A stretch of 64,000 nucleotides of DNA from Roseiarcus sp963753135 (lineage in GTDB: Bacteria > Pseudomonadota > Alphaproteobacteria > Rhizobiales > Beijerinckiaceae), in assembly GCA_963753135.1 (NCBI GenBank), contig CAVWBA010000006.1, positions 248,001 to 312,000 of the forward strand. The letters are read 5' to 3'. The position numbers were made by a program, and so were the translations under genes. This document shows, piece by piece, positions 19,547-29,615 of the stretch (positions within the stretch are counted from its first letter, which is position 1; every line of letters starts with the position of its first letter). The notes beneath the pieces are model-generated. The model had not been told where the DNA came from. It did no database searches and saw only the letters and a list, made by a program, of their open reading frames with translations.

Positions 19547-20046
19547 TTAGTCGAACTCGTTCGCGGCTTTCTGCAGGACATTCTCCAAATGTTCGTCGAG
19601 TTGCCGAGCAACGATATTGACTCTTTCATCGCCAAACTGTCCGAAGGTCGAAACCGGTCGATCGTATTCAAATGCAACGCCATCCTCGGGACTTTCCAGA
19701 AGCAGGACCCGAACGGGGGCGTAGAGGCAGCTGAGAGTTCATGTCGAGTCATCAGCGAGGCGGTCAGTGGGTTGCCAATATCATACTGAACCGCCTGTTG
19801 CTTCGATCCGGCAATTGCCAAAAGCACGCCATGGTCCCGGCTTCCAAAGATCGAGAGAGTGGCCGCAGCCTCAAGTTCTTGTCGCGCCCTATCAGTCAGG
19901 CCAAAACGGAGCAGCGTCCAAAATCCGTCGTCGAGGCGCGGAACAAGCGCTTCGAGCGCTGCTCTCACCGCGGCAAAAGTCTTGCCTGATCGGATTGTGA
20001 GATGTTCGATGGTTACTCTTTCTACGGATGTATTTCCACTGATCAC
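19547..20046 (-). pseudogene. DUF302-domain protein, one frameshift
   Basis: Small soluble DUF302-type protein, about 166 residues after correction. The first part reads VERVTIEHLTIRSGKTFAAV, then GSRDHGVLLAIAGSKQQAV. Near 19730 the frame shifts and the conserved half continues as LYAPVRVLLLESPEDGVAFE, then STFGQFGDERVN, ending AANEFD at 19547. The GH15 start lies about 295 bp away with no gene between. DUF302 proteins have no assigned reaction; some are linked to metal or redox stress. Transcribed alone. Confidence 0.72.
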
Positions 20047-20113
20047 TGGAATAACTCCTGATCGCTTAGTTCGTTAGGGTGGCGGAGGCGTTCTTTTGTC
20101 CGAGCAAGGGTAA

Positions 20114-20140
20114 GGCTCCCGGCGCGGAGCGCCGGGAGCC
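20114..20140 (-). terminator. Strong hairpin after the alpha/beta hydrolase gene
   Basis: Perfect 12-bp arms GGCTCCCGGCGC and GCGCCGGGAGCC around GGA, just past the stop of the minus-strand hydrolase. The following minus-strand bases (TTACCCTTG) are only weakly T-rich, so it may also act on the DUF302 gene's side. Confidence 0.6.
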
Positions 20141-20145
20141 TATGG

Positions 20146-20916
20146 TCACTCGGCGAGCGCGGCCTCTTCAATGACCGCGGCGACTTCATTCGCATGGACG
20201 ACGAGGGAGGCATGACTGCCGGCGATCTCCTGCGTCTGGGCATGCATCCTTGCAGCGAACATCTTCTGGGCCTCCGGTGCGATGACCATGTCCTTCGTGG
20301 TGATCACATAGAACGTTGGTTTGTCGCGCCAAGCGGCGATGTCGACGGGGGCCTCGAACGCTTTGAGGCTCAACGGAAGCTGGGAGTTTGCCAGGGACTC
20401 GGCGATCTGCGGAGGAAGGTCAGCCGCGACCGCCGAAGGAAACACCTTGGGGTCGATGTAGAGGTTGCCCTTCGCATCAGGATGAATCGCGGCGGCGCCT
20501 TCTGTCGGAGGACCGCTGGCGGCCAAGGTCGCCAGCGATTGTCCTACGTCAGGCGCGAAGGCGGAGACGTACACGAGCGCCGAGATCTTGGGATCGTCAC
20601 CCGCTTCTGTAATCACCACGCCGCCCCACGAATGGCCAACGAGAACGGTTCTGCCGTTCTGCTTTGCGAGCGCTTGTTTGGTGGCGTCGACGTCCGCGGC
20701 GAGGGATGTGAGCGGATTGTCAACGAGCGTTACGTTGTAGCCCTTCTTCAAGAGGATATCGGCGACGGGCCTCCAGCTGGACTGATCGACGAAAGCCCCA
20801 TGGACGAGCACGATATTGCGAGCCGCCCCGGCGGGCGGCTCAGCGGATTGCGCGGGGGCGGCAAGCGCTGCTCCGCCCATGAGGAGGGTGGCGGCTGAGA
20901 GGAAAAGATTTCGCAT
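20146..20916 (-). CDS. Exported alpha/beta hydrolase
   Basis: Alpha/beta-fold hydrolase of 256 residues with a Sec signal (MRNLFLSAATLLMGGAALAA, cleavage near AQSA). The oxyanion segment is NIVLVHGAFVDQSSWRPV, the nucleophile elbow VLVGHSWGGVV, the acid around TTKDMVIAPEAQ and the catalytic His in GSHASLVVHANEVA. This EstC/salicylate-esterase-like subfamily often includes small-ester hydrolases. It is transcribed divergently from an AraC-type regulator across a 198-bp gap, the usual layout of a regulated pair. Substrate unknown. Confidence 0.87.
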   Translation of the reverse strand: MRNLFLSAATLLMGGAALAAPAQSAEPPAGAARNIVLVHGAFVDQSSWRPVADILLKKGYNVTLVDNPLTSLAADVDATKQALAKQNGRTVLVGHSWGGVVITEAGDDPKISALVYVSAFAPDVGQSLATLAASGPPTEGAAAIHPDAKGNLYIDPKVFPSAVAADLPPQIAESLANSQLPLSLKAFEAPVDIAAWRDKPTFYVITTKDMVIAPEAQKMFAARMHAQTQEIAGSHASLVVHANEVAAVIEEAALAE

Positions 20917-21114
20917 TGATCGTTCCTAACGAGTGTCGGACGACGCGCGTCCGGCTGTGGGCGGGCGTTTCGGTAGGATCGCGTTTCTTTGATTTGCCGT
21001 TGGTCGCACGACGCTTTGCCTGCCGCGACACGACGTAAGAGGCCGATAGCTCAGACGATAGAGCTCAATCGTCCGAATATTGTGTCGGACCGTCCGCAGG
21101 ATTAATGTCGGATC

Positions 21115-22046
21115 ATGGACGTCGTCGCCGAGGTGCTCGATCGCGTCCGCTTCGGCGGAACCCTGCTCTTCCACTTCGAGCTCGGCCATCCGTGGAATTT
21201 GGCGTTGCCAGCGCGCCCCTACGCGCTGTTCCATTATCTCAGTCGCGGATCAGCCACCCTCGCGCTCGAGCAGGGACGAGACCTGCCCATGAGCGAGGGC
21301 GACTTTGTCGTCGTCACCCGCGGCGAGCCCCATTTGATTTATTCGGATAGTCGAACGAAGTCTTTTCCGATTGTGGACTTCGATCGACCGACCGGACGTC
21401 TTGGCGTCGTTCGTCACGGCGGCGATGCGCAGCCGGTCTCGATCGATGATCTGTGGCAATTTCACCGTGTCGCGACCTTCGCGCGGCAGCGTGTTGGAAC
21501 TGCTTCCGCCCGTGCTTCTCTTGAGACCGACGGCGGACGGCGATTGGCTCGGGGCCATTCTGCAACGCATGGTGAGCGAGTCGGCGCTTGAGCGTCCCGG
21601 CCAGGGCGTCGCGCTCTCACGACTGACAGAAGTGCTGTTCGTCGAGGTGTTGCGAAGCTGGATCAAGTCTCTTCGTCCCGGAGAAGGCGGATGGCTTGGC
21701 GCGATGGCGGACCCGCATATCGGACCGGCGCTTCAATTGATCCACGAACAACCCGATCGGCCCTGGACACTTCGATGACCTCGGGCGCCGCGTGGGGCTC
21801 GGTCGCTCGGCGTTTTCGGCTCGCTTCACCAAGCTCGTCGGCCAGTCCATGCATCGCTATCTGATTGCGCGCCGGATGTCGGAGGCTGCGTTTCTCCTCG
21901 AATCAAGCGATGAGGGGATTGCTCGGATTGCGAGCCGAGTCGGCTACGAGACCGCTGCCGCGTTTTCGAAGCTGTTCCATCGCCATCACGGCTTATCGCC
22001 GGGCCGTTACCGAGCAACTCAATACTCTGACGGCGGCCGAAGCTGA
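21115..22046 (+). pseudogene. AraC-family transcriptional regulator (cupin_6 type), two frameshifts
   Basis: AraC-type regulator with an N-terminal cupin sensor (DVVAEVLDRVRFGGTLLFHF, then EGDFVVVTRGEPHLIY) and C-terminal double helix-turn-helix. Family sequence changes frame near 21480 (to LLLRPTADGDWLGAILQRMV) and near 21775 (to GLGRSAFSARFTKLVG and RIASRVGYETAAAFSKLFHR). Restored length about 310 residues, normal for the family. Divergent from the exported hydrolase, which it probably regulated. If the two shifts are real, that control is lost. Confidence 0.78.
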
Positions 22047-22091
22047 GGGCGACCGAGGGGTCGGCGCGACCCTCGGGGCGTTCGAGGTCTT

Positions 22092-22263
22092 GTGTGGTGG
22101 GGCGGGCCCCAGCTCAATTACTTCTTCCCAGTCAGCGACAAGATTCAGGGCGTCGTCAATCTGAAGGCGTACTAGGAGTTCGCGGCGCAGAACCGTCCGG
22201 AGTGGGCGGAATGCGTGCCTTACAATCGCCTTTTCGCCCGCGCCGCAGAAGGCGGCGAGTTAA
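22092..22263 (+). pseudogene. Fragment of a phenol-MetA-type outer-membrane protein
   Basis: Only a C-terminal scrap. One frame gives VWWGGPQLNYFFPVSDKIQG then VVNLKAY followed by a TAG and EFAAQNRP. The next frame gives LTIAFSPAPQKAAS and a stop at 22261-22263. This matches the end of the meta-pathway phenol degradation outer-membrane family (PF13557). Upstream of 22092 nothing of the parent gene is recognisable, so it is a decayed remnant. Confidence 0.5.
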
Positions 22264-22353
22264 TAGGTCGAAGGCTCTCTCCGGTTCGCGCACGCAAACT
22301 TCCGCTTTGGTGTCGAAACGTGCCCATCGCCGAGTGCAGCAGGAACTTCGATC

Positions 22354-22660
22354 GTGCCCCTTGGCGTGGTGTATCAGGGTGGTGCGCCACGAGGGTTTCC
22401 GGCACGGGCCGGGTTGGTCCTAAACCATTTGCAGACGTTACCAGGCACGCGCCCCGCCGCTCTTCCGACCGCTCCAGAATATCTGGGTCTGGCGCTGATC
22501 CTGTGCGGCATACTCGCGCTCGTCATCTCGATCTGGCAGTATCGCTGGTCGCTCCGCTACCTGTGGAGTGGCCCGTTTGCCGCTGTTGCGGGAGCCCAAG
22601 CGGAAGCTATGCAGACGCCTGTCTTGGCGGTCGCCGTTCTCCTCGGCGGCGGCGCGGTTG
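22354..22660 (+). pseudogene. Remnant of a DUF202 (YidH-type) inner-membrane protein
   Basis: The readable part TAPEYLGLALILCGILALVI followed by SIWQYRWSLRYLWSGPFAA and MQTPVLAVAVLL is typical of the second and third membrane spans of DUF202 proteins. The N-terminal helix is missing and after about 22650 the frame runs into unrelated sequence that leads to the SMR gene. No function expected. Confidence 0.45.
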
Positions 22661-22715
22661 ATCTGCTGCCGAGGTATGAGGTTGGAGAAATGGGTTCGGT
22701 GCGATCCTCCTCGAA

Positions 22716-23003
22716 GTGACCGGCACAACGGCGCTCCAGATGTCGGAGCAGCTCACAAAGCTCGTACCGACCTTGGTGATGGTGGTCTGCTACATCGGCA
22801 GCCTCTATTTCATGTCGCTCGCCCTCAAGACGATTCCTATCGGCATCACCTACGCGATCTGGAGTGGGCTCGGCATCGTCCTGATCACGGCGATCGGCTA
22901 TGTGAAATTCGAGCAGGCGCTCGATACGCCGGCGCTGATCGGGGTCGGCCTCATCGTCGTCGGAGTCGTCATCGCCAACCTCTCGAAATCCGTCGTTCAC
23001 TGA
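22716..23003 (+). CDS. Small multidrug resistance (SMR/EmrE-type) exporter, N-terminus damaged
   Basis: Four-helix SMR protein. The continuous frame starts at GTG 22716 with TGTTALQMSEQLTKLVPTL, followed by SLALKTIPIGITYAIWSGLG and LIVVGVVIANLSKSVVH. EmrE relatives begin about 12 residues earlier with a membrane Glu. In this sequence AILLEVTGTT with that Glu is readable upstream in the same frame, but no start codon precedes it in frame before a TGA; a shift from the ATG at 22676 would supply one. Proton-coupled efflux of cationic compounds is the family role. Confidence 0.7.
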   Translation: MTGTTALQMSEQLTKLVPTLVMVVCYIGSLYFMSLALKTIPIGITYAIWSGLGIVLITAIGYVKFEQALDTPALIGVGLIVVGVVIANLSKSVVH

Positions 23004-23013
23004 GAGGCAGTCG

Positions 23014-24227
23014 ATGCGAAGACTGGCCGCAACTCTTGTCGCTCTCGCCCTCGGCCTGGCCTCGCCCGCCACCGCCGACGACTGGGCGCAGCCGATCGTC
23101 AGCGTGCAACAGTCCCTCGCGGCTTTCGGCATCAGCCTCGGCGGAGGCGTAACGGGCTTCGGCCAAGGCCTGGCCGGCGGCGAGGGCGCCTATGGCGTTC
23201 CGTTCGGCGGCAAGGCCGACGTCCTGCTCGGCATCGACGCGAGCAAGCTCGGCCTCTGGCAGGGGCTCAGCGTCTCGGCCCATTTCGAGCAGGATTTCGG
23301 CCAGAGCGCCAACGAAATCGGCGCCGGCGCGCTCCTGCCGGTCAACACCGCCCTCGCCTTTCCGAGGCTCGGCGGGACGACCGCCGACCTATCGCTGATC
23401 GTGACGCAGAAGTTCGGCGACGCCGTCTCGGTCTCGCTCGGCAAGTTCAACATGCTCGACGTCATCGCGAAGACGCCGCTGATCGGAGGCGGCGGCGAGG
23501 CGACCTTCTGGAACATCGGCCTTGCCGCGCCGGTGAGCGGCGTGACGCCGCCATACATCGTCGGCGGCATCGCGACGGCGACTACCGCCGTGGGAAAGCT
23601 CACGCTGATGGTCTACGATCCGCGCAACGCGCAGGACCCGGACGTGATCTCGCATCCCTTCACGGAAGGGACGACGACAAGCCTGTCGACGACAATTCCG
23701 ATCACGTTTTTCGGTTTCACCGGCTATCACACGCTGCGCGGCGTCTACAGCACCTCTGAAGGCTTCAACTTCGACGATGCCCCGCAGCTTCTCCTGCCGC
23801 AGGGAAGCACGGCGAAGCTGACGAAGCAGGGCTACACCTTCGGCTCCTACGCCGTGCAGCAGTTCCTGTGGGCCGACCCCGATAACCCCGGCAAGGGGTG
23901 GGGCTTCTTCGGCCAGATCTCCGCCTCCGACGCCAATCCCAACCCGATCGGCAACACGATCATCGTCGGCGTCGGCGGTTCGACTCCGGGACGCCCGACG
24001 ACCGCTGCGGCGTCGCGTGGACCGACTACCTGTGGAGCCGGCGACTCGGCAAGGGGCTCGCAACGTTCGGCGGCGGCCTGAACGACGAGCGCGTGCTCGA
24101 GGCCTACTACGACGGCGCCATCGCCCCTCACCTCCGTCTTGGGCCGGACGCGCAGGTCATCTGGCCGGGAACGCCCGGTAAAACCACCGCGCTTTTCCTC
24201 GGCCTGAGGGGACGCGTCGTGTTCTGA
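23014..24227 (+). pseudogene. OprB-family carbohydrate-selective porin, one frameshift
   Basis: Outer-membrane porin, about 404 residues if restored. A signal peptide opens it (MRRLAATLVALALGLASPAT). Beta-barrel strands alternate through LLGIDASKLGLWQGLSVSAH, VTQKFGDAVSVSLGKFNMLD and GVYSTSEGFNFDD. Near 23985 the frame shifts; the barrel continues with DYLWSRRLGKGLATFGGG, LEAYYDGAIAPHLRLGPDAQ and ends LGLRGRVVF with the C-terminal aromatic residue needed for barrel insertion. It lies 10 bp after the SMR gene and ahead of three exported hydrolases, which could use it for substrate or product entry. Confidence 0.8.
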
Positions 24228-24363
24228 CGAGGATGGGCGTGAACAGAATGCGAAGGGAGAGCGGCTCGAGCCATGCCAGAGCCCCCACCGCACCCCATGA
24301 GAAAATGAAAGGACACGTGTCGTTCTGACGGGTTGGCGGGGCGATGGGGAGAAGACTTCAGAC

Positions 24364-26217
24364 ATGTGTCTGTTCTGCAACTGGATGCAAGTCCTCGACA
24401 GCGCGAGCGGCCCGAGCATTTCCGCATCCCGCCGAAAGGTCTTGCGGGGAAGCGCCGTCTTCGCGGCGACCGCGGTCGCTGCGCCTCCGCTGACCCTCGC
24501 AGACGAAACGCAAGTCAAGGAGAGTGCATTGCCCACCCCCAACGACGGCCAGGCCGATTGGCTCTTTCAGGACGGGTACATCTACACGGTCAACGCCTCG
24601 CAGCCGACCGTCGAGGCGGTGGCGGTCCGCGGGAATCAGATCGTCTACGTCGGCGACAAGGCCGGCGCCGCGGCATGGAAAGGTCCGAATACCAGGGTCG
24701 TCGAACTCGCCGGCCGGATGCTGATGCCCGGCTTCATCGACAGCCACGACCATCTGGCGACCCTCGGCGTCACCAAGCTCGGGGTCAACCTCAGCGGGCT
24801 CAAGGGGAAAGACACCGTTCTCGACACCATCCGCGAGTGGATTGCGAGGCAGCCACCGGAAGCAGATTTGCGCGGCTTCGGCTGGGTGTTGCACGACACC
24901 TTCGGCGAGGAACTGCCTCGCCGCGAATGGCTCGACGAGGTCACCGGCGACCGTCCGATGTACCTCATCAGCGCCGACATCCACGAAACGTGGTTCAACA
25001 CCGCGGCCATGAAGGCGGCGGGGCTCGACGCGAGCACCCCCGATCCGGACCCGGGCAAGCAGTACTACGTGCGCAACCCCGACGGCGCGCCGTCGGGCTT
25101 CGCTATAGAGGGCGCTGCGATGCCGATCATGATCGCCGGGGGCATGACGGCGCCCGACACGGTTCGCGAATCCCAACGGCTGACGATCGACCGCGCGGCG
25201 TCGCATGGATTGACCGCCTACATGGACTGCGGCTTCCTTCTCAGCAATCAGAGCGGCCGCCAGCATTGGGTCATCGAGGACCTCATCGCGCGCGACAAGG
25301 TGGGCGAGTTGCCGATCCGCATCGTCGCGACTGTCTACACACGCAGTTCCAAGGACGACCCGCAGGCTGTCGCCGACGAACTCGTGGACTGGAACAGGAG
25401 ATTCCGCTCCGACCACGTGCAGGTCGGCGCCTGCAAGATGTGGACGGACGGAACGTTCATAGCGGGCACCGCCAAGCTCCTGGAGCCGTTCGACGACGGC
25501 ACGCCTGGGGGCAAAATGTTCTTCACCCAGGAGCACATCGAGGCTCAGATCGAGGCGGTGCAGAAGGCTGGCTTCAACATGCATGTTCATGCGGACGGCG
25601 ACGGCTCGGTCCGCACTGTCCTCGACGCTTTCGAGGCCGTGCAGAAGCGGCTCGGCCCGCAGGGGCGCCGCCACACGATCTGCCACATCTCGCTCTGCCA
25701 CCCGGACGACCTGCCGCGCTTCCGCAAGCTCGGCATCGTGGTGAACGGAACGCCGCTGTGGGCGACCGACTACAACGGCGTCGACTATGCCCGCTACCAG
25801 CGCAAGCTCGGCTCGAAACGGTTCGAGGAGCGGCTGCTCGCCTACGGCGACGTGGTGCGTTCGGGCGCGACCTTCACCATCTGCGCGGATCTCGGCGGCG
25901 TCGACATCTTCGAGATCCCGCCGCTCATGCACCTCGAGGCGGCGGTCACGCGCCAGCGCCCTGGCCACCCGGACGACAACGTCATGGTGGCGCGCCAGCG
26001 CATGAGCGTCGGCGACGCGATCAAGGCCTACACGATCAACGGCGCCTGGCAGCTCCACATGGAGGACCAGATCGGCTCGATCGAGGTCGGCAAGAAGGCG
26101 GACCTGATCGTGCTCGGCGCCGACCTCTTCGAGGTCGATCCCTACGACATCCACCGCGTCCCGGTTCTGCTCACGCTGATGGACGGCAAGGTGCGGCACG
26201 ACAAGCTGCAGGGCTGA
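24364..26217 (+). CDS. Exported amidohydrolase (YtcJ/amidohydrolase-3 type)
   Basis: Metal-dependent amidohydrolase of 617 residues. The N-terminus has MCLFC and then a twin-arginine-like signal (SRRKVLRGSAVFAATAVAA), suggesting Tat export of a folded metalloenzyme. The metal HxH is in GFIDSHDHLATLG, a candidate lysine in VGACKMWTDGTF, further ligands in MHVHADGDGS and HTICHISLCHPDD, and the C-terminal beta domain ends EVGKKADLIVLG. This subfamily hydrolyses N-acyl or cyclic amide bonds; substrate not predictable. It begins 136 bp after the porin and is followed 77 bp later by a choloylglycine-hydrolase-like gene. Frame intact. Confidence 0.85.
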   Translation: MCLFCNWMQVLDSASGPSISASRRKVLRGSAVFAATAVAAPPLTLADETQVKESALPTPNDGQADWLFQDGYIYTVNASQPTVEAVAVRGNQIVYVGDKAGAAAWKGPNTRVVELAGRMLMPGFIDSHDHLATLGVTKLGVNLSGLKGKDTVLDTIREWIARQPPEADLRGFGWVLHDTFGEELPRREWLDEVTGDRPMYLISADIHETWFNTAAMKAAGLDASTPDPDPGKQYYVRNPDGAPSGFAIEGAAMPIMIAGGMTAPDTVRESQRLTIDRAASHGLTAYMDCGFLLSNQSGRQHWVIEDLIARDKVGELPIRIVATVYTRSSKDDPQAVADELVDWNRRFRSDHVQVGACKMWTDGTFIAGTAKLLEPFDDGTPGGKMFFTQEHIEAQIEAVQKAGFNMHVHADGDGSVRTVLDAFEAVQKRLGPQGRRHTICHISLCHPDDLPRFRKLGIVVNGTPLWATDYNGVDYARYQRKLGSKRFEERLLAYGDVVRSGATFTICADLGGVDIFEIPPLMHLEAAVTRQRPGHPDDNVMVARQRMSVGDAIKAYTINGAWQLHMEDQIGSIEVGKKADLIVLGADLFEVDPYDIHRVPVLLTLMDGKVRHDKLQG

Positions 26218-26294
26218 AACCCGCGACCGGGCCGCCCGCCGGGGGCGTCTTGGGGCTGATCGAGCAGCCGGCCGGGAAGCCAGGAGGCATCACA

Positions 26295-27379
26295 ATGCGG
26301 ATCAGGAAGCGCAGCTCCGTCGCCATGTTGCTCGCGACGTCGGTCGCACTGACCGCGAGCGTCGCGTTGGCCTGTTCGCTGGCGTTCGTCAACGACCGGC
26401 CGCTGGCCAAGATCGTCGTCCGCTCGATGGACCTGCCGATCACCTTCCCCGAAAAGCCGAAGTTCGTGGTCTTTCCGCGAGGAGCGGAGCGATCCTCGCT
26501 GAAAGTCTCTCTCCCCGGCGTCACCGCAAGGATCGACGGCGTCGGTCCCAACAACCTGAGCTGGACCTCGCGCTACGGTTCCGCGGTCGTCGTCAGCTTC
26601 AACATGGCGGCCTCCGACGGAATGAACGAAAAAGGGCTCGCGGCTCACCTTCTCGCGCTCGACGCGAGCACGTGGAGGCGGCGGACAACCGGCCGGAGCT
26701 CCCGATCACGCACTGGGCCCAGTACGTTCTCGACAACTACGCCACCGTCAAGGACGTCGTCGAGGCTCACGAGCGCGGCGAATTCCGCATCGTCCCGGTG
26801 ACGTCGAGCGACCTCGGCTACCGGCACATCTCGTATCACCTCACGGTCCAGGATCCGACCGGCAATTCGGCGATCATCGAATATGTCGGGGGCAAACCGC
26901 TCATCCATCACGGCCCGCAATACGACGTGGTCACGAACGATCCGACCTACGGCGAGATGCTCGCGAAGGTGAGGCAGATGGAAGGATCGGGCGCCATGGC
27001 GAAAGCGGACGACGATTCGGCGGAATTCCGCTTCTACCGCCTGTCCAGCTTCAAGAAGCTGCTGCCCGAACCGCAGAGCGTACAGGAGGCCGTCGCGTCC
27101 GCCCTGACGCTGATCCGGGGCGTCCAGCTGCCCTTCCGCGACCCGAAGCGCACGAAGCCGGGCGACTTCTGGGGAGCGGTGCAGACCGACTGGGTGACCG
27201 CCGCCGACCTCACCAACAAGGTTTACTACTTCAGCGACTCGCAAAGCCCGAGCGTCTTCTGGCTCGACCTGAGCAAGGCCGACTTCAGCCCGGGTGCCCC
27301 GGTCCTGATCGTCGACGCGACCGATCCCAATGTCGCCGGGGACGTCCTGCCGCACCTGAAGCCGGCAATCGGGCGGTAA
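26295..27379 (+). pseudogene. Choloylglycine hydrolase/penicillin V acylase-like Ntn-hydrolase, one frameshift
   Basis: Linear-amide C-N hydrolase of the Ntn superfamily, about 361 residues when corrected. ATG 26295 follows CAGGAGG. The signal peptide ends ALA|CSLAFVNDRP, which exposes the N-terminal catalytic Cys. Then SMDLPITFPEKPKFVVFPRG, SFNMAASDGMNEKGLAAHLL, and after a one-base shift near 26670 VEAADNRPELPITHWAQYVL and NSAIIEYVGGKPLI. These enzymes cut amide bonds of bile salts, penicillin V or acyl-homoserine lactones. Periplasmic. If the shift is real, the gene is dead. Confidence 0.83.
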
Positions 27380-27384
27380 AGGAC

Positions 27385-28736
27385 ATGAGAGCCGTGCGCA
27401 CGATCCTCTCCCTTCTCGCGTTGGCCTGCGCGCTCGCCCCGGCGCCCGCGCTCGCCCAGTCGCCCGCTTCGCCCTGCCTCGTCGGGAGCGACAAGGTGGC
27501 GCTCGCCGCGGGGGTTCGGGCCGATACGGTCCGGGACGCGCCGGAATGCCGCCTGACGTGGGAGCAGGCCGGCGTGATGATCGGGTCCCGCCGCCGCCCG
27601 ACAAGCTGGTGACGGCGGAGAATTATAACACCTATCCGTTCAATCGCTGGATGCTTCAAAACGTGAGCCGCTTCACCCGCACCGCGCCAATGCTGACGGC
27701 CCGGCCCGCAGCGCGACCGCTGCCCGAGACGCGTGACCCCGCGCTTCTCGACACGAAGCTCAGCGTCAACGGCGTCGAGCGCACCATCGCGGACTATGCC
27801 GACCGGACGTTCGTCGATGCGCTCGTGGTGGCGAAGGACGGCGCGCTCGTCGCCGAATGGTACGGCGACGGCATGAGCGCCAGCAAGCCGCACTATATCG
27901 CCTCGGTGACCAAGAGCGTGACCGGCTTCCTCGCGGAACTGCTGATCGCCGAGGGCCGGCTCGACGAGACCCGTCTGGTCAAGACCTATGTGCCGGAACT
28001 GGCGAAGACGCCGTTTGGCGGCGCGACGGTGCGCGACGTGCTCGACATGAAGGTCAACGTCGGGGCCGGCGAGACGAGCGGCGCGCCGGACCCGGCCGAC
28101 GCCGCCCTGTGGGCGACGATGGCGCTGGCAAGCCGCCAGTCGGTCTACGACACCCTTGCGGCGGTCAAGGCCGACGGTCCGAACGACGGCCATTTCCACT
28201 ATGCCTCGCTGACGACCGAGGTCGCCGGCTGGATCCTCACCCGCGCCGCGGGCGAGCCCTACGAGCAACTGGCGAGCGACCTGATCTGGTCGAAGCTCGG
28301 CCTTCAGGACGACATCTACGGCGCGGTCGATCCGGCGGGAAAGGTCTACAGCAGCACGGCGCTGGCGATCTCCGCCCGCGACCTCGCCAAGTTCGGCCTG
28401 ATGATCGCGGACCACGGCAAGGTCGACGGGACGCAGGTCTTTCCGGCGAAAGTGATCGACCGCCTTTTTGAGTACGGCGACGCGGACGCCTGGAGGAACG
28501 GCACGTTCAAGAGCCCGCAAATCCGGGCCTATCGCTCGTACTGGTATCAGCTCGACGGCCCCGACCACGCCCTCGTCGGGCTCGGCGTGTTCGGTCAGGC
28601 GCTCTACATCAACTCCACCAAACGCCTTGTGATGGTGCGTTTCTCATCCCTGCCGGTGCACTCCATCATCGAGTACTCGAAAGGCTGGGAGGACATCAGG
28701 AAATGGCTGGACGAAAACGTGAGCGCCTACCGCTGA
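27385..28736 (+). pseudogene. Serine hydrolase of the beta-lactamase/DD-peptidase fold, one frameshift
   Basis: Class-C-beta-lactamase-type hydrolase, about 450 residues corrected. A Sec signal (MRAVRTILSLLALACALAPA) and PECRLTWEQAGVMIGS read in one frame; near 27588 it shifts to DKLVTAENYNTYPFNRWMLQ. The nucleophile motif SVTK (in ASVTKSVTGFLAELL) and the second motif region HFHYASLTTEVAG are in order, then FGLMIADHGKVDG and LGVFGQALYINSTK. Starts 6 bp after the preceding gene, so it is co-transcribed. Likely a periplasmic esterase or amidase. Confidence 0.83.
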
Positions 28737-28924
28737 GCCGGAATCGGGGAGAGCCTCATCATCCCAAGATTTGCGCGTAAAGCAAAGAGCCATCGTCATG
28801 TGTCTGATCTGCGATCGCGCCACACCGCCTCGGCGGCCCCGTTGGTCGGACCGGCGAGCACGCCCGCGTCCAGGAAGGTGGTCATGCCGAACGCGGGTGC
28901 GCGACCAATGTCGTCGCTTGCCGC

Positions 28925-29612
28925 GGATTGGCCCCTGGCGGGCGCAGCTCGAGGCTCTCCTGGATCAAACGACGCGCGAGCGCCGCGCGAACGCCTGACG
29001 CTGATCCGGATTTTCGAGGATCTGCGCGCTCTCGGATACGGCGGCAGCTATGCGGCTGTCAGGCGGTATGCGATCGCTTGGCGTGAGAAGCGCGCGGGCG
29101 CGACGGCGGAGGCGTACATCCCGCTGAGCTTTGCGCCGGGCGAGGCCTACCAGTTCGACTGGAGCCACGAGATCGCGCTGATTGGCGGCGTGACGACGAC
29201 CTTGAAGGTCGCCCATGTCCGGCTTTGCCACAGCCGCATGATGTTCGTGCGCGCCTATCCGCGCGAGAGCCAGGAGATGGTGTTCGACGCGCATGAACGC
29301 GCCTTCGCCTTCTTCCGGGGCGCCTGTTCGCGCGGGATTTATGACAACATGAGAACGGCGGTCGACGCCGTGTTCGTCGGCAAGGACCGGCAGTACAATC
29401 GCCGCTTCCTGCAGATGTGCTCGCACCATCTGGTCGAGCCTGTCGCCTGCACGCCGGCCTCAGGCTGGGAGAAGGGTCAGGTCGAGAACCAGGTCGGGCT
29501 TGTGCGGGAGCGGCTCTTCACGCTCCGTGTGCGGTTCCGAAGCTACGACGAACTCAACGCCTGGCTGCTCGACCGATGCCTGGTCTGGGCCAAGGCCCAT
29601 CCTCATCCCGAA
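28925..29612 (+). pseudogene. IS21-family transposase (IstA) fragment
   Basis: Integrase-type core of an IS21 transposase. A scrap WRAQLEALLDQ reads before a shift near 28978; then LTLIRIFEDLRALGYGGSYA, the first Asp in YQFDWSHEIALIGG, the second in GIYDNMRTAVDAV and the Glu in GQVENQVGLVRERLF complete the DDE set. The N-terminal helix-turn-helix is missing and the C-terminus stops matching after KAHPHPE, where IS91-type sequence begins. No IstB partner is present, so it is an inactive remnant. Confidence 0.75.
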
Positions 29613-29615
29613 TGT

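Noticed and set aside
24358..26199. 613-residue open frame antisense to the amidohydrolase
   Set aside because: Composition is typical of the shadow of a GC-rich gene; it has no family motifs, while the opposite strand has clear metal-site motifs.
28800..28885. Minus-strand text FGMTTFLDAGVLAGPTNG resembling an amidohydrolase piece
   Set aside because: Too short, cut by stops, and the same bases may encode an MCLIC start on the other strand; cannot be decided.
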